DNA of 5,212 nt, from the NCBI GenBank assembly GCA_021202575.1, contig JAJQCU010000231.1, positions 1-5,212 on the forward strand, given 5' to 3'. Position numbers and translations under genes: made by a program. How positions within the stretch are numbered: position 1 is the first letter of the stretch; each line of letters opens with the position of its first letter. This document shows, piece after piece, positions 1 through 5,212 of the stretch. The notes under the pieces are model-generated. The model was not told the origin of the DNA and did no database searches. It saw nothing but the letters and a program-made list of their open reading frames with translations. This DNA comes from Lachnospiraceae bacterium. GTDB lineage: Bacteria; Bacillota; Clostridia; Lachnospirales; Lachnospiraceae.

Positions 1-1202
1 ATGCTGGCGCTTGAGCTTCCATGCGCCTGTATATCCTCCTCCTCGAGCAGATAGATTCCTTGCCTGTCGTTGATCTGTGGAAATTCCGGCGCGTTGGGAT
101 AGTGTGAGGTTCTGACCGCGTTGATATTTAATTTCTTCATCAGGCACAGGTCATTCCACATTTCCTCCCTTGTAACAGCGGCTCCGTTTGAGGCGCTGAA
201 GTCGTGGCGGTTTACCCCCTTCAGATGGATGGCCCTGCCGTTGACGAGAAAGCGGTTTTTCCGTACGCAGACACTGCGGATTCCCACCCTTTCTCCGATA
301 ACTTCCCCGGGGGTGCTGATCCGGATTTCATACAGGTTCGGCTGCTCCGCGCTCCAAAGGCGGGGCTTTTTATTAAGGATAGTAATCCCGCAGGCGCCGG
401 TTTCATCCAGCGTGAAGGGCTGTGTTTCATCTCCGTTATCAGATTCTGACGATTGAATGGTTCCGGTAAGCCCCGGCGTACCCCACAGCTCAACCATGAC
501 AGAGGCCTCTGAAAAATCCTCATTCAGTCTGGTATGTACATGGTAAGAAACCACCCTGGCCTTTGGCCTCTCCAACAGATATACATCCCTGAAAATTCCG
601 GACAGGCGCCATTTATCCTGGCACTCCAGATAGGTTCCGCTGCACCACTTCAGGACAGCGATCTGAATGGTATTATCCCCGTCCTGCAAAAAGGACGTCA
701 GGTCAAATTCGCTCATATTATGGCTGACCTGGCTGTAGCCGACAAAACAATCATTGACATAAAGGTAAAAGCAGCTGTCCACTCCCTCCAGATTCAGGAA
801 GTACTCTTTGTCCTTCTCCATTTTCAGCGGAAAATTTCTCTGATATATTCCCATGGGAGTATCATCCGGTACATACGGCGGATCAAAGGGAATGGGATAA
901 CGGGTATTGACATACTGCGGTCTGTCATATCCCTGCAGCTGCCAGCAGCCCGGCACTTTTATCAGCGTCTTCTGCGCGCTGAGAGATTCCGGTGAAACAT
1001 CCCACAGCTCCTGGCAGCTGTTCAGATAAACAAAGTCCCAGATTCCGCTCAGGAGATGAAAGCGCGAAGAAGCTTCCCTCTCCGCAAAAGCATCCTCCTC
1101 CGGTGCAAACGGAATATAATAATTGCGGGGCTGTTGTGTGCCGACATGATTGCAGTCAAATGTCTCATGATATCGTTTCTGTAATATCTCCGGAAATAAC
1201 AT
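1..1202 (-). CDS. lacZ: LacZ-type GH2 beta-galactosidase, N-terminal 400 codons (3' end beyond window)
   Basis: Predicted to hydrolyse terminal beta-D-galactosides in the cytoplasm; no signal peptide is visible. The frame is open from ATG 1202 to the left edge. Residues about 40-210 resemble the GH2 sugar-binding jelly roll, with VPGCWQLQGYDRPQYVN (83-99; N99 matches E. coli LacZ N102) and QDKWRLSGIFRDV (195-207; D196 matches D201). An Ig-like domain follows at about 215-320. The TIM barrel then begins with GVNRHDF (329-335; H333 matches H357), RTSHYPN (364-370; H367 matches H391) and EEEDIQAHG (387-395). The acid/base and nucleophile glutamates of LacZ (E461, E537) would lie just outside the window. 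A GGAGAGAG ribosome site at 1208-1215 supports the ATG, and an in-frame TAA lies upstream at 1269-1271 with no other ATG between. An oddity is Q392 where LacZ has the magnesium ligand E416. GH2 also contains glucuronidases, but these N-terminal motifs are LacZ/Ebg-like. Exact substrate is uncertain. Confidence 0.92.
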   Translation of the reverse strand, partial: MLFPEILQKRYHETFDCNHVGTQQPRNYYIPFAPEEDAFAEREASSRFHLLSGIWDFVYLNSCQELWDVSPESLSAQKTLIKVPGCWQLQGYDRPQYVNTRYPIPFDPPYVPDDTPMGIYQRNFPLKMEKDKEYFLNLEGVDSCFYLYVNDCFVGYSQVSHNMSEFDLTSFLQDGDNTIQIAVLKWCSGTYLECQDKWRLSGIFRDVYLLERPKARVVSYHVHTRLNEDFSEASVMVELWGTPGLTGTIQSSESDNGDETQPFTLDETGACGITILNKKPRLWSAEQPNLYEIRISTPGEVIGERVGIRSVCVRKNRFLVNGRAIHLKGVNRHDFSASNGAAVTREEMWNDLCLMKKLNINAVRTSHYPNAPEFPQINDRQGIYLLEEEDIQAHGSSSAS

Positions 1203-1207
1203 TTTTT

Positions 1208-1215
1208 CTCTCTCC
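1208..1215 (-). promoter_or_regulatory. Ribosome binding site of the GH2 gene
   Basis: On the minus strand GGAGAGAG precedes ATG 1202 by five A residues. Purine-rich spacing of this kind supports the chosen start. It is the only ATG between the upstream in-frame stop and the conserved protein sequence. Confidence 0.75.
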
Positions 1216-1270
1216 ACGCATTTATTCTCTTGATTCTGTTGACAGTTACTTTCATTTGGTTCCGGCTGTT

Positions 1271-1312
1271 ATCAGCATATCCTGATGAAAGCCTTCAACA
1301 GTTCAGCTTTCA
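1271..1312 (-). other. Two small hairpins in the uxuB-lacZ gap
   Basis: The 135 nt between the reductase stop and the GH2 start hold two perfect inverted repeats. One is TGAAAGC/GCTTTCA (1286-1292 and 1306-1312, 13-nt loop), beginning 25 nt after the reductase stop. The other is ATCAG/CTGAT (1271-1275 and 1282-1286, 6-nt loop). Neither is followed by a U-tract on the transcribed strand, so an intrinsic terminator is unlikely. They could be intercistronic structures that stabilise or process a shared transcript, or chance. I see no convincing promoter here, which fits read-through from the reductase gene into the GH2 gene. Confidence 0.3.
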
Positions 1313-1337
1313 CTTGCCGCACTCCGGGCAAAGAATT

Positions 1338-2951
1338 CTATAAATATTCCTGCAAGGTGCGGCGAACAGCGCCAGATCCGGCCAGCATTTTTCTGACCAT
1401 CATCTCGATTTTTTCTTCCAGGCCTAAGGCAGTCAGGTCGGAGCCAAAAAGGATTTTGTTTGAAAGGATCGGCTTTAAGCTGTTCCCCAGGCTTTCGGGC
1501 TTCCCCGGTTTCACATCCTGAAGCTGGCTCTGCAGCGTGGCAAGCATGGGATCGCTGCTGCATTCGAAAGCGTTCCCTTCATCGTCCACCGCCAGCAGAT
1601 AGCGAAGCCATCCGGCGATGGCCAGAGGAATGTATGTCAGGTCGGCCGGATCCAGGTCAGGCCTGGCAACATAGCTTTTGATGGTCTCGCCGTAGCGGAT
1701 GCCTACCTTCTGGCTGGTGTCGGTGGCGATGCGCTGCGGGGTGTCCGGCATAAACGGGTTGGGCAGACGTTTCTCCAATACCTCCTTCAGGAAAGCTTCG
1801 GGGCTTAAGATTTTCGGGTCCACGACCACAGGCAGCCCCTCGGTGTAACCGATTTTCTCCACAAGTGCCTTTAACTGCGGGTCCTTCATTTCCTCCGCGA
1901 TCGTCGAAAAGCCCAGCAGGCAGCCATAGACGGCCAGGGCTGTATGAAGCGGATTCAGACAGGTGGTGACTTTCATTTTCTCGGTGTTATTCACCGTGTC
2001 GCGATCGGTCATATAGACTCCCGCCTTTTCAAGCGGCGGCCGGCCGTTAGGGAAACGGTCCTCGATGACCAGGTACTGGGGCTCTTCCGCGTTGACAAAG
2101 GGCGCGATGAAGGTGTTTTTGGAGGTGATGACCGGGGCCATGTCCGCAACCTGCGCCTCAGTCAGAACCTTTTCCACCACCGCGGCGGGGCGGGGTGTGA
2201 TTTTGTCAATCATGGACCAGGGGAAGGAGACATTCTCCTCCTTTTGCACCCAGTCCGCGAAATCCTGTGAAATCAGGCCGTTTTCCAGCCACTTTTCCAC
2301 CACGGTCATAACGCTCGCGCGCAGCTTTTCGCCGTTGTGAGAGCAGTTGTCCATGCTGACACAGGCCAGGGGCGCGCCGCCAGCCTGATACCGCTCCAGC
2401 AGAAGGGCGGTCAGAAGCGACATGGCGTGGGAGCACTTTGCCGGACCATTTTGAAAATCCGCCTCCACAAAGGGGAAGAATTCGCCCTTGATGTTGGTCA
2501 GGGCATAGCCCTTTTCCGTGATGGTGAAGCTGACCATCTGCAGGGATGGACTGCGGAAAATTTCCTTTAAGGCCGCCAGGTCTTCGGAATAAGCGGCCCC
2601 GGCGCGATAACCCCTGGCGATGGAGGCAATCACCTCTTTTTTCAGCGCCCCGTCCGGCAGCAGACTGACCATCAGGGTCATGTTGTCAAAAGGATCATAG
2701 ATTTTGTCGATGATCTCATAGTCAAAGGTGTCCGCCGCGATGATGCCGGTTTCGGCCAGTCCCTGATTTAAGAGGGAGTTCTGCAAACCGGCGATAAAAC
2801 CGCGGAAAATATTGCCCGCGCCGAAGTGTACCCAGGTAGGATTCTCCTTCGTTGCGGCGCACATTTGAGTCCAGTCGTAGTCCGGCAGGGTAACGCCAAT
2901 AGCTTCCCAGGCAGTGCGGTCCTTTATTCCTTCATAATTTAAGTGCAGCAT
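1338..2951 (-). CDS. uxuB: D-mannonate oxidoreductase / fructuronate reductase (mannitol dehydrogenase family)
   Basis: Predicted cytoplasmic NAD(H)-dependent enzyme interconverting D-fructuronate and D-mannonate (EC 1.1.1.57), the step before UxuA in glucuronate breakdown. The 537-residue protein begins its Rossmann domain with WVHFGAGNIFRG (40-51), the dinucleotide-binding loop of long-chain polyol dehydrogenases. VSMDNCSHNG (198-207) matches the conserved D-N segment of the family. The C-terminal domain carries KMKVTTCLNPLHTALAVYG (325-343); K327, N333 and H336 are the likely counterparts of the Lys-Asn-His catalytic set of mannitol 2-dehydrogenase. The Lys-Asn spacing is six residues by this reading, one more than in the Pseudomonas enzyme as I recall it, which I take as a subgroup trait. 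It is longer than E. coli UxuB (486 residues). A GGAG site lies six nucleotides before the ATG, and the stop is TAG. Adjacency to uxuA favours fructuronate over mannitol, tagaturonate or altronate as substrate, but these cannot be excluded by sequence alone. Confidence 0.88.
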   Translation of the reverse strand: MLHLNYEGIKDRTAWEAIGVTLPDYDWTQMCAATKENPTWVHFGAGNIFRGFIAGLQNSLLNQGLAETGIIAADTFDYEIIDKIYDPFDNMTLMVSLLPDGALKKEVIASIARGYRAGAAYSEDLAALKEIFRSPSLQMVSFTITEKGYALTNIKGEFFPFVEADFQNGPAKCSHAMSLLTALLLERYQAGGAPLACVSMDNCSHNGEKLRASVMTVVEKWLENGLISQDFADWVQKEENVSFPWSMIDKITPRPAAVVEKVLTEAQVADMAPVITSKNTFIAPFVNAEEPQYLVIEDRFPNGRPPLEKAGVYMTDRDTVNNTEKMKVTTCLNPLHTALAVYGCLLGFSTIAEEMKDPQLKALVEKIGYTEGLPVVVDPKILSPEAFLKEVLEKRLPNPFMPDTPQRIATDTSQKVGIRYGETIKSYVARPDLDPADLTYIPLAIAGWLRYLLAVDDEGNAFECSSDPMLATLQSQLQDVKPGKPESLGNSLKPILSNKILFGSDLTALGLEEKIEMMVRKMLAGSGAVRRTLQEYL

Positions 2952-2957
2952 TTTATG

Positions 2958-2961
2958 CTCC
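2958..2961 (-). promoter_or_regulatory. Ribosome binding site of uxuB
   Basis: Minus-strand GGAG is followed by CATAAA and then ATG 2951, a six-nucleotide spacer. It fixes the start that gives an N-terminus of MLHLNYEGIK. Confidence 0.65.
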
Positions 2962-3009
2962 GTTCTGCTGCTGTTTACTGCAGCGCAAGTGTTATAAAAT
3001 TATTACCCC

Positions 3010-3040
3010 AAAAAAACAGAAGTAAAACTGTAACTGTTTT
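3010..3040 (-). terminator. Weak terminator-like hairpin between uxuA and uxuB
   Basis: On the minus strand AAAACAG (3034-3040) and CTGTTTT (3013-3019) form a perfect seven-base-pair stem with a 14-nt loop. The second arm runs into a seven-T tract (3010-3016), four bases of which belong to the stem. The stem is AT-rich and the loop long, so termination would be partial at best. It could attenuate read-through from uxuA into uxuB. The same bases also form part of an operator-like near-palindrome. Confidence 0.25.
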
Positions 3041-3051
3041 GATTGATCAAT
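3024..3051. promoter_or_regulatory. Operator-like palindromes in the uxuA-uxuB gap
   Basis: Two palindromes sit side by side. AAAACTGTAACTGTTTT (3024-3040) is symmetrical apart from one mismatched pair, and ATTGATCAAT (3042-3051) is perfect. They lie about 40-60 bp downstream of a candidate -10 box and 70-100 bp before the uxuB start, where a repressor could block transcription. No regulator family is assigned. Palindromes this short can arise by chance in AT-rich DNA. Confidence 0.3.
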
Positions 3052-3088
3052 GGACAAGGCAGGTACCAGCTATTCCATATGTCAGGTC

Positions 3089-3117
3089 ATTATAATTATG
3101 ATCAGTGTCTGTGACAT
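3089..3117 (-). promoter_or_regulatory. Candidate sigma-A promoter for uxuB
   Basis: A perfect minus-strand -10 hexamer TATAAT (3089-3094) lies 17 bp from ATGTCA (3112-3117), which matches four of six bases of the -35 consensus. It is just downstream of the uxuA stop and would give uxuB a leader of roughly 130 nt. Together with the 182-bp gap this suggests that uxuB can be transcribed separately from uxuA. The region is AT-rich, so a chance match is possible. Confidence 0.4.
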
Positions 3118-3133
3118 CATAGTCATTTCATTA

Positions 3134-4210
3134 TTATTCGGATAATTTACAGATCGCTTCCCACAGTCCGTTTAAATAAGTGGCGCCCAGCGCCCTGTCA
3201 TACAGCCCGTACCCGGGCCGCCCTACTTCTCCCCAGATCATGCGTCCGTGGTCCGGGCGGATATAAGTGTCCGGACAGGTATCGTAGACAGCCTTCATGA
3301 TTTCAAATAAATCCAGATCCCCGGTGCTCGATAAGTGCGCCGCCTCCCGGAACTTGTGGTGTCCCAGATATTTGATGTTGCGCACATGCAGGCAGCCGAT
3401 GCGGTTCATCTCCCCGAAATGGCGGATGATGGCGGGAATGTCATTGTCCGGATTGGAGCCGAGCGAGCCGGTGCAAAGGCAGAGGGTGTTGCACGGAGAG
3501 TCATACAGCTTCACGATTTTATCAAAATCCTCCTGGCTGTGGGCAATGCGCGGCAGACCGAAGATAGGCCAGGCCGGGTCGTCCGGGTGGCAGGCCATCA
3601 CCACGCCGCACTCCTCACAGGTGGGAATGATGCCCTCCAGGAAATACTGATAATTGGCCCGCAGGTCGTCAGGGGTGACAGATTCGTAGAGCTTCAGCGT
3701 CTTTTCCAGCTCCGCCAGCCTTTCCGGTTCCCAGCCGGGCAGAGAGAAGCCGTTGCAGTTGTCGATGGTATTGCGCACAATGTCCAGCGGCCCCATGTCG
3801 CCCAGCTCGGCCTCATCAAAATACAGGCTGTTGGAGCCATCCTCGGGAATGACCCTCGCCAGGTCGGTGCGCAGCCAGTCAAAGACCGGCATGAAATTAT
3901 AGACGATCACCTTGACGCCGTATTTTGCCAGATTGCGGATGGTGACGCGGTAATTCTCAATGTACTGATCTCTTGTGGGCAGCCCCAGCTTGATGTCCTC
4001 GTGGACGTTGACGGACTCGATGACCTCGCACTCCAGGCCCGCTTCGTGCACCTCATCGATGTAGGCTTTGATTTCTTCCTCAGTCCAGACCTCTCCGGCC
4101 GCCTTGTAGTCCAGAAATCCCATCAGCCCGCTCATGCCGGGGATCTGCTTAATCTGGCTTAAGGTGACGCTGTCGCTTTTGGAACCGTACCAGCGGAATG
4201 TCATTTTCAT
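3134..4210 (-). CDS. uxuA: Mannonate dehydratase
   Basis: Catalyses dehydration of D-mannonate to 2-keto-3-deoxy-D-gluconate (EC 4.2.1.8) in the cytoplasm, a metal-dependent TIM-barrel enzyme. The 358-residue protein opens with the characteristic MTFRWYGS (3-10) and keeps the family's metal and active-site segments: [18 protein letters not shown] (205-222, H208), [13 protein letters not shown] (245-257, C246), LHVRN (274-278, H275) and RPDHGR (318-323, D320/H321). RPGYGLYDR (331-339) holds Y334, a likely counterpart of the conserved catalytic tyrosine of Streptococcus suis ManD. Length is complete and close to other Firmicute UxuA proteins, shorter than the roughly 394-residue E. coli enzyme. 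An AAGGAG site nine nucleotides upstream favours the first ATG; Met3 would sit 15 nt from it. Just downstream lies the UxuB-type reductase, which supplies its substrate. The gene has its own extended -10 promoter upstream. Confidence 0.97.
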   Translation of the reverse strand: MKMTFRWYGSKSDSVTLSQIKQIPGMSGLMGFLDYKAAGEVWTEEEIKAYIDEVHEAGLECEVIESVNVHEDIKLGLPTRDQYIENYRVTIRNLAKYGVKVIVYNFMPVFDWLRTDLARVIPEDGSNSLYFDEAELGDMGPLDIVRNTIDNCNGFSLPGWEPERLAELEKTLKLYESVTPDDLRANYQYFLEGIIPTCEECGVVMACHPDDPAWPIFGLPRIAHSQEDFDKIVKLYDSPCNTLCLCTGSLGSNPDNDIPAIIRHFGEMNRIGCLHVRNIKYLGHHKFREAAHLSSTGDLDLFEIMKAVYDTCPDTYIRPDHGRMIWGEVGRPGYGLYDRALGATYLNGLWEAICKLSE

Positions 4211-4225
4211 GGCATTGCTCTCCTT
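4207..4225 (-). promoter_or_regulatory. uxuA ribosome site with an overlapping out-of-frame start-stop
   Basis: AAGGAG (4220-4225) precedes the uxuA ATG at 4210 by nine nucleotides. Four nucleotides after the AAGGAG there is another ATG (4213-4215) in a different frame; it reads Met-Pro-stop, and its TGA overlaps the true ATG in the string ATGCCATGA. Ribosomes starting there would terminate on the uxuA start codon and could re-initiate. Whether this mini-frame is used is unknown. Confidence 0.5.
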
Positions 4226-4275
4226 TTCATTGGTTTTTGATTACACATATTTTCTGATAACCACTACTTCGTTTC

Positions 4276-4286
4276 AGTATAACATA
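4276..4286 (-). promoter_or_regulatory. Extended -10 promoter of uxuA
   Basis: The minus strand reads TATGTTATACT, a TRTG extension joined to a -10 hexamer TATACT that matches five of six consensus bases. No good -35 hexamer is found 16-18 bp upstream, where the sequence is part of GGTGGTGTATT. Extended -10 promoters often tolerate a weak -35, and an activator bound at the adjacent CCACCTG repeats could help. The transcript would begin near 4269 with a leader of about 60 nt. Confidence 0.5.
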
Positions 4287-4301
4287 AAACGATGGAATAC
4301 A

Positions 4302-4327
4302 CCACCTGAAAATTTCCACCTGCGTGG
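4302..4327. promoter_or_regulatory. Candidate regulator site A: CCACCTG direct repeat and CCAC-N4-GTGG palindrome
   Basis: On the plus strand CCACCTG occurs at 4302-4308 and again at 4316-4322, fourteen bases apart. The second copy is the left part of the palindrome CCAC-CTGC-GTGG (4316-4327). The site covers the -35 position and the DNA immediately upstream of the uxuA extended -10, which is a usual place for an activator or repressor. The palindrome recurs at 4392-4403. The binding protein is unknown. Confidence 0.4.
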
Positions 4328-4346
4328 CTGCAATCCGACAGACCAT

Positions 4347-4365
4347 TTGCATGCAATTTATTGCA
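4347..4365. repeat. Overlapping palindromes TTGCATGCAA and TGCAAT-TT-ATTGCA
   Basis: A perfect ten-base palindrome TTGCATGCAA (4347-4356) overlaps a perfect six-base inverted repeat TGCAAT/ATTGCA with a two-base centre (4352-4365). Both lie in the spacer between the two CCAC-N4-GTGG sites, 66-90 bp upstream of the uxuA extended -10 element. They look like a regulator binding site, but no regulator can be named from this window. Confidence 0.35.
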
Positions 4366-4391
4366 ATGTAAATAAGCTGTTAAATCAGCAT

Positions 4392-4403
4392 CCACACAGG
4401 TGG
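4392..4403. promoter_or_regulatory. Candidate regulator site B: CCAC-N4-GTGG palindrome
   Basis: CCAC-ACAG-GTGG is the second copy of the palindrome at 4316-4327. The centres are 76 bp apart, about seven helical turns. It lies 10-21 bp beyond the stop codon of the upstream glycosidase gene and about 130 bp upstream of the likely uxuA transcription start. A paired distal and proximal site is compatible with DNA looping, which is inference only. Confidence 0.35.
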
Positions 4404-4413
4404 AAAAATTCTG

Positions 4414-5212
4414 TTAATCTGCTCCCTGTACAATCCCTTCCGTGATCCCACATTCATTAAACGCGTCTACCCGGAAAAACAGCGGCTGTCCTTTGACCAG
4501 GGCTCCGATTTTCTGTTCGGTTTTGCCATATACCATATAGCTGTGATAAAGCCTGTCAGGCGCGCAGCCCCACAGGATGTTGTAGCCCACGGCTTGTTGA
4601 TCTTCCCATTTGAAAAGGATGTCCAGGTCTGACAGCCATTCTGTTTCCACATGCGTTACCTGTGCAGGGCAGGCTCCGTCACAGAACCCGAACGCACGGA
4701 TTCCGGAGACGCAGATTTCCTCCCCGTATGGAAGAGCCAGGACGGTCAGCTTCAGATAGCGTAACTGGCAACCACCCTCCATCACAATCAGATCGTGAGG
4801 CAGGTCGGTTTCAGCCTCCCGTTTATCCTCGATGGTAAAATAATGCCTGCCATCCAGGGAGCCCTCCAGCAGCCAGCGGGTATACTGTCGGCGCGTATCG
4901 ATATAGCGCATTTCCGTCAGTCCCACATGAACCCACTCAGGGTCCGGGTCATCAGCTCTGACATTATCGTCCATAAAGTTGATCTGGACAGCCCGGACAT
5001 CCATCGGTTTCCCAAGGTTAATCTGAGCCCATGCGTTGCTGTTATTGCCGGCCTTCCACCAGGTATGGCAGTTCTCATCGGTCACGGCCTCTGCTTGAAC
5101 GCCGGAGGAGACCGTCACCAGTTTGCCATAAGAGAGAAGCATCCATTCCGGGTTTTCATAAGGCTTCACTTCAATGGGGGCGGGCCAGTCTCCGTATCTC
5201 TTGTCGCAGTAC
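4414..5212 (-). CDS. C-terminal part of a GH43-like glycosidase with discoidin-like and Fn3-like modules (5' end beyond window)
   Basis: Visible are the last 265 residues. The frame is open to the right edge, so the GTG at 5169 is internal rather than a start: conserved-looking residues YCDKRYGDWP precede it. Numbering from the edge, DPEWM-like NPEWMLLSYGK (20-30) links the missing catalytic domain to an F5/8-type C (discoidin-like) module at about 30-178. That module contains NCHTWWKAG, WAQINLGK, VRAVQINF, RWLLEGSLDG and LRYLKLTV, which are typical of carbohydrate-binding beta-sandwiches. A fibronectin-III-like module follows at about 181-262 and ends in FFRVDAFNECGITEG. This tail matches my recollection of family 43 xylosidase/arabinosidase-type enzymes from gut Firmicutes and Bacteroidetes. 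The catalytic residues are outside the window, so family and substrate are inferred. The TAA stop is 203 nt before uxuA, and the placement suggests release of sugars from a uronate-bearing hemicellulose. Confidence 0.7.
   Translation of the reverse strand, partial: YCDKRYGDWPAPIEVKPYENPEWMLLSYGKLVTVSSGVQAEAVTDENCHTWWKAGNNSNAWAQINLGKPMDVRAVQINFMDDNVRADDPDPEWVHVGLTEMRYIDTRRQYTRWLLEGSLDGRHYFTIEDKREAETDLPHDLIVMEGGCQLRYLKLTVLALPYGEEICVSGIRAFGFCDGACPAQVTHVETEWLSDLDILFKWEDQQAVGYNILWGCAPDRLYHSYMVYGKTEQKIGALVKGQPLFFRVDAFNECGITEGIVQGAD

Larger units (their letters stand above)
4313..4406. repeat. 15-bp inverted repeat flanking a 64-nt spacer upstream of uxuA
   Basis: TTTCCACCTGCGTGG (4313-4327) is repeated in inverted orientation as CCACACAGGTGGAAA (4392-4406), with one mismatch in 15. 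If transcribed from the upstream gene, the mismatch becomes a G-U wobble, so all 15 positions can pair in RNA. The arms contain the CCAC-N4-GTGG palindromes. They may be two operators for one dimeric regulator or the arms of an RNA stem. Confidence 0.55.

Noticed and set aside
1239..1244. Perfect TTGACA on the plus strand
   Set aside because: No -10-like hexamer lies 16-18 bp downstream (the sequence there is CCGGCT), and no plus-strand gene follows it.
121..1285. Several plus-strand open frames of 80-150 codons
   Set aside because: They are antisense to the GH2 coding sequence, which is continuous and conserved through this region. They have no convincing protein features.
1286..1312. Intrinsic terminator after uxuB
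   Set aside because: The seven-pair stem is not followed by a U-tract on the transcribed strand, and its loop is 13 nt.
3029..3042. Possible catabolite response element (TGTAACTGTTTTGA)
   Set aside because: It differs from the cre consensus at two core or near-core positions, including the central CG. That is too weak to call without genome-wide context.
3335..4162. Long open frame on the plus strand (275 codons)
   Set aside because: It lies entirely antisense to uxuA, which has clear family motifs. Its translation shows no recognisable domain, and GC-rich codon usage in uxuA explains the lack of stops on the other strand.
4313..4406. Mobile element ends or CRISPR-like repeats
   Set aside because: The two arms are only 15 bp, with a 64-nt noncoding spacer. 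There is no transposase, target duplication or repeated spacer pattern.
5167..5169. GTG as the start of the right-hand gene
   Set aside because: The frame stays open to the window edge and the preceding residues (RYGDWPAPIE) fit the linker of a larger glycosidase. No ribosome site precedes the GTG.

Overview
The window reads as part of a hexuronate and plant-glycan catabolic locus from a gut-type Firmicute, most likely a Lachnospiraceae-like Clostridium relative. This placement rests on protein style (the long 537-residue UxuB-type reductase, the compact 358-residue UxuA, a glycosidase with a discoidin-like and Fn3-like tail), on AGGAG/GGAG ribosome binding sites, and on moderate GC. It is an inference, not a database result.

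All four genes lie on the minus strand, so transcription runs from high to low coordinates. From the right edge: (1) the 3' part of a large glycoside hydrolase whose visible half is a discoidin/F5-8C-like module followed by a fibronectin-III-like module; its catalytic domain lies beyond position 5212. (2) A 197-bp intergenic region with nested palindromes and an extended -10 promoter. (3) uxuA, mannonate dehydratase. (4) A 182-bp gap with a second candidate promoter, operator-like palindromes and a weak terminator-like hairpin. (5) A UxuB-type fructuronate reductase of the mannitol dehydrogenase family. (6) A 135-bp gap with small hairpins. (7) The first 400 codons of a LacZ-type GH2 beta-galactosidase, which runs off the left edge.

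Together UxuB (D-fructuronate to D-mannonate) and UxuA (D-mannonate to 2-keto-3-deoxy-D-gluconate) form the middle of the glucuronate pathway. The two flanking glycosidases suggest that the uronate comes from a hemicellulose or host glycan carrying glucuronic acid and other sugars. The uronate isomerase, KDG kinase, KDPG aldolase, transporter and regulator are not in the window.

I found no RNA gene, CRISPR array, mobile element or phage gene. I do not see an undescribed system: the coding content is conventional. The least explained signal is the palindrome-rich DNA upstream of uxuA. A glutamine at a normally glutamate metal-ligand position of the beta-galactosidase is the second item worth checking.
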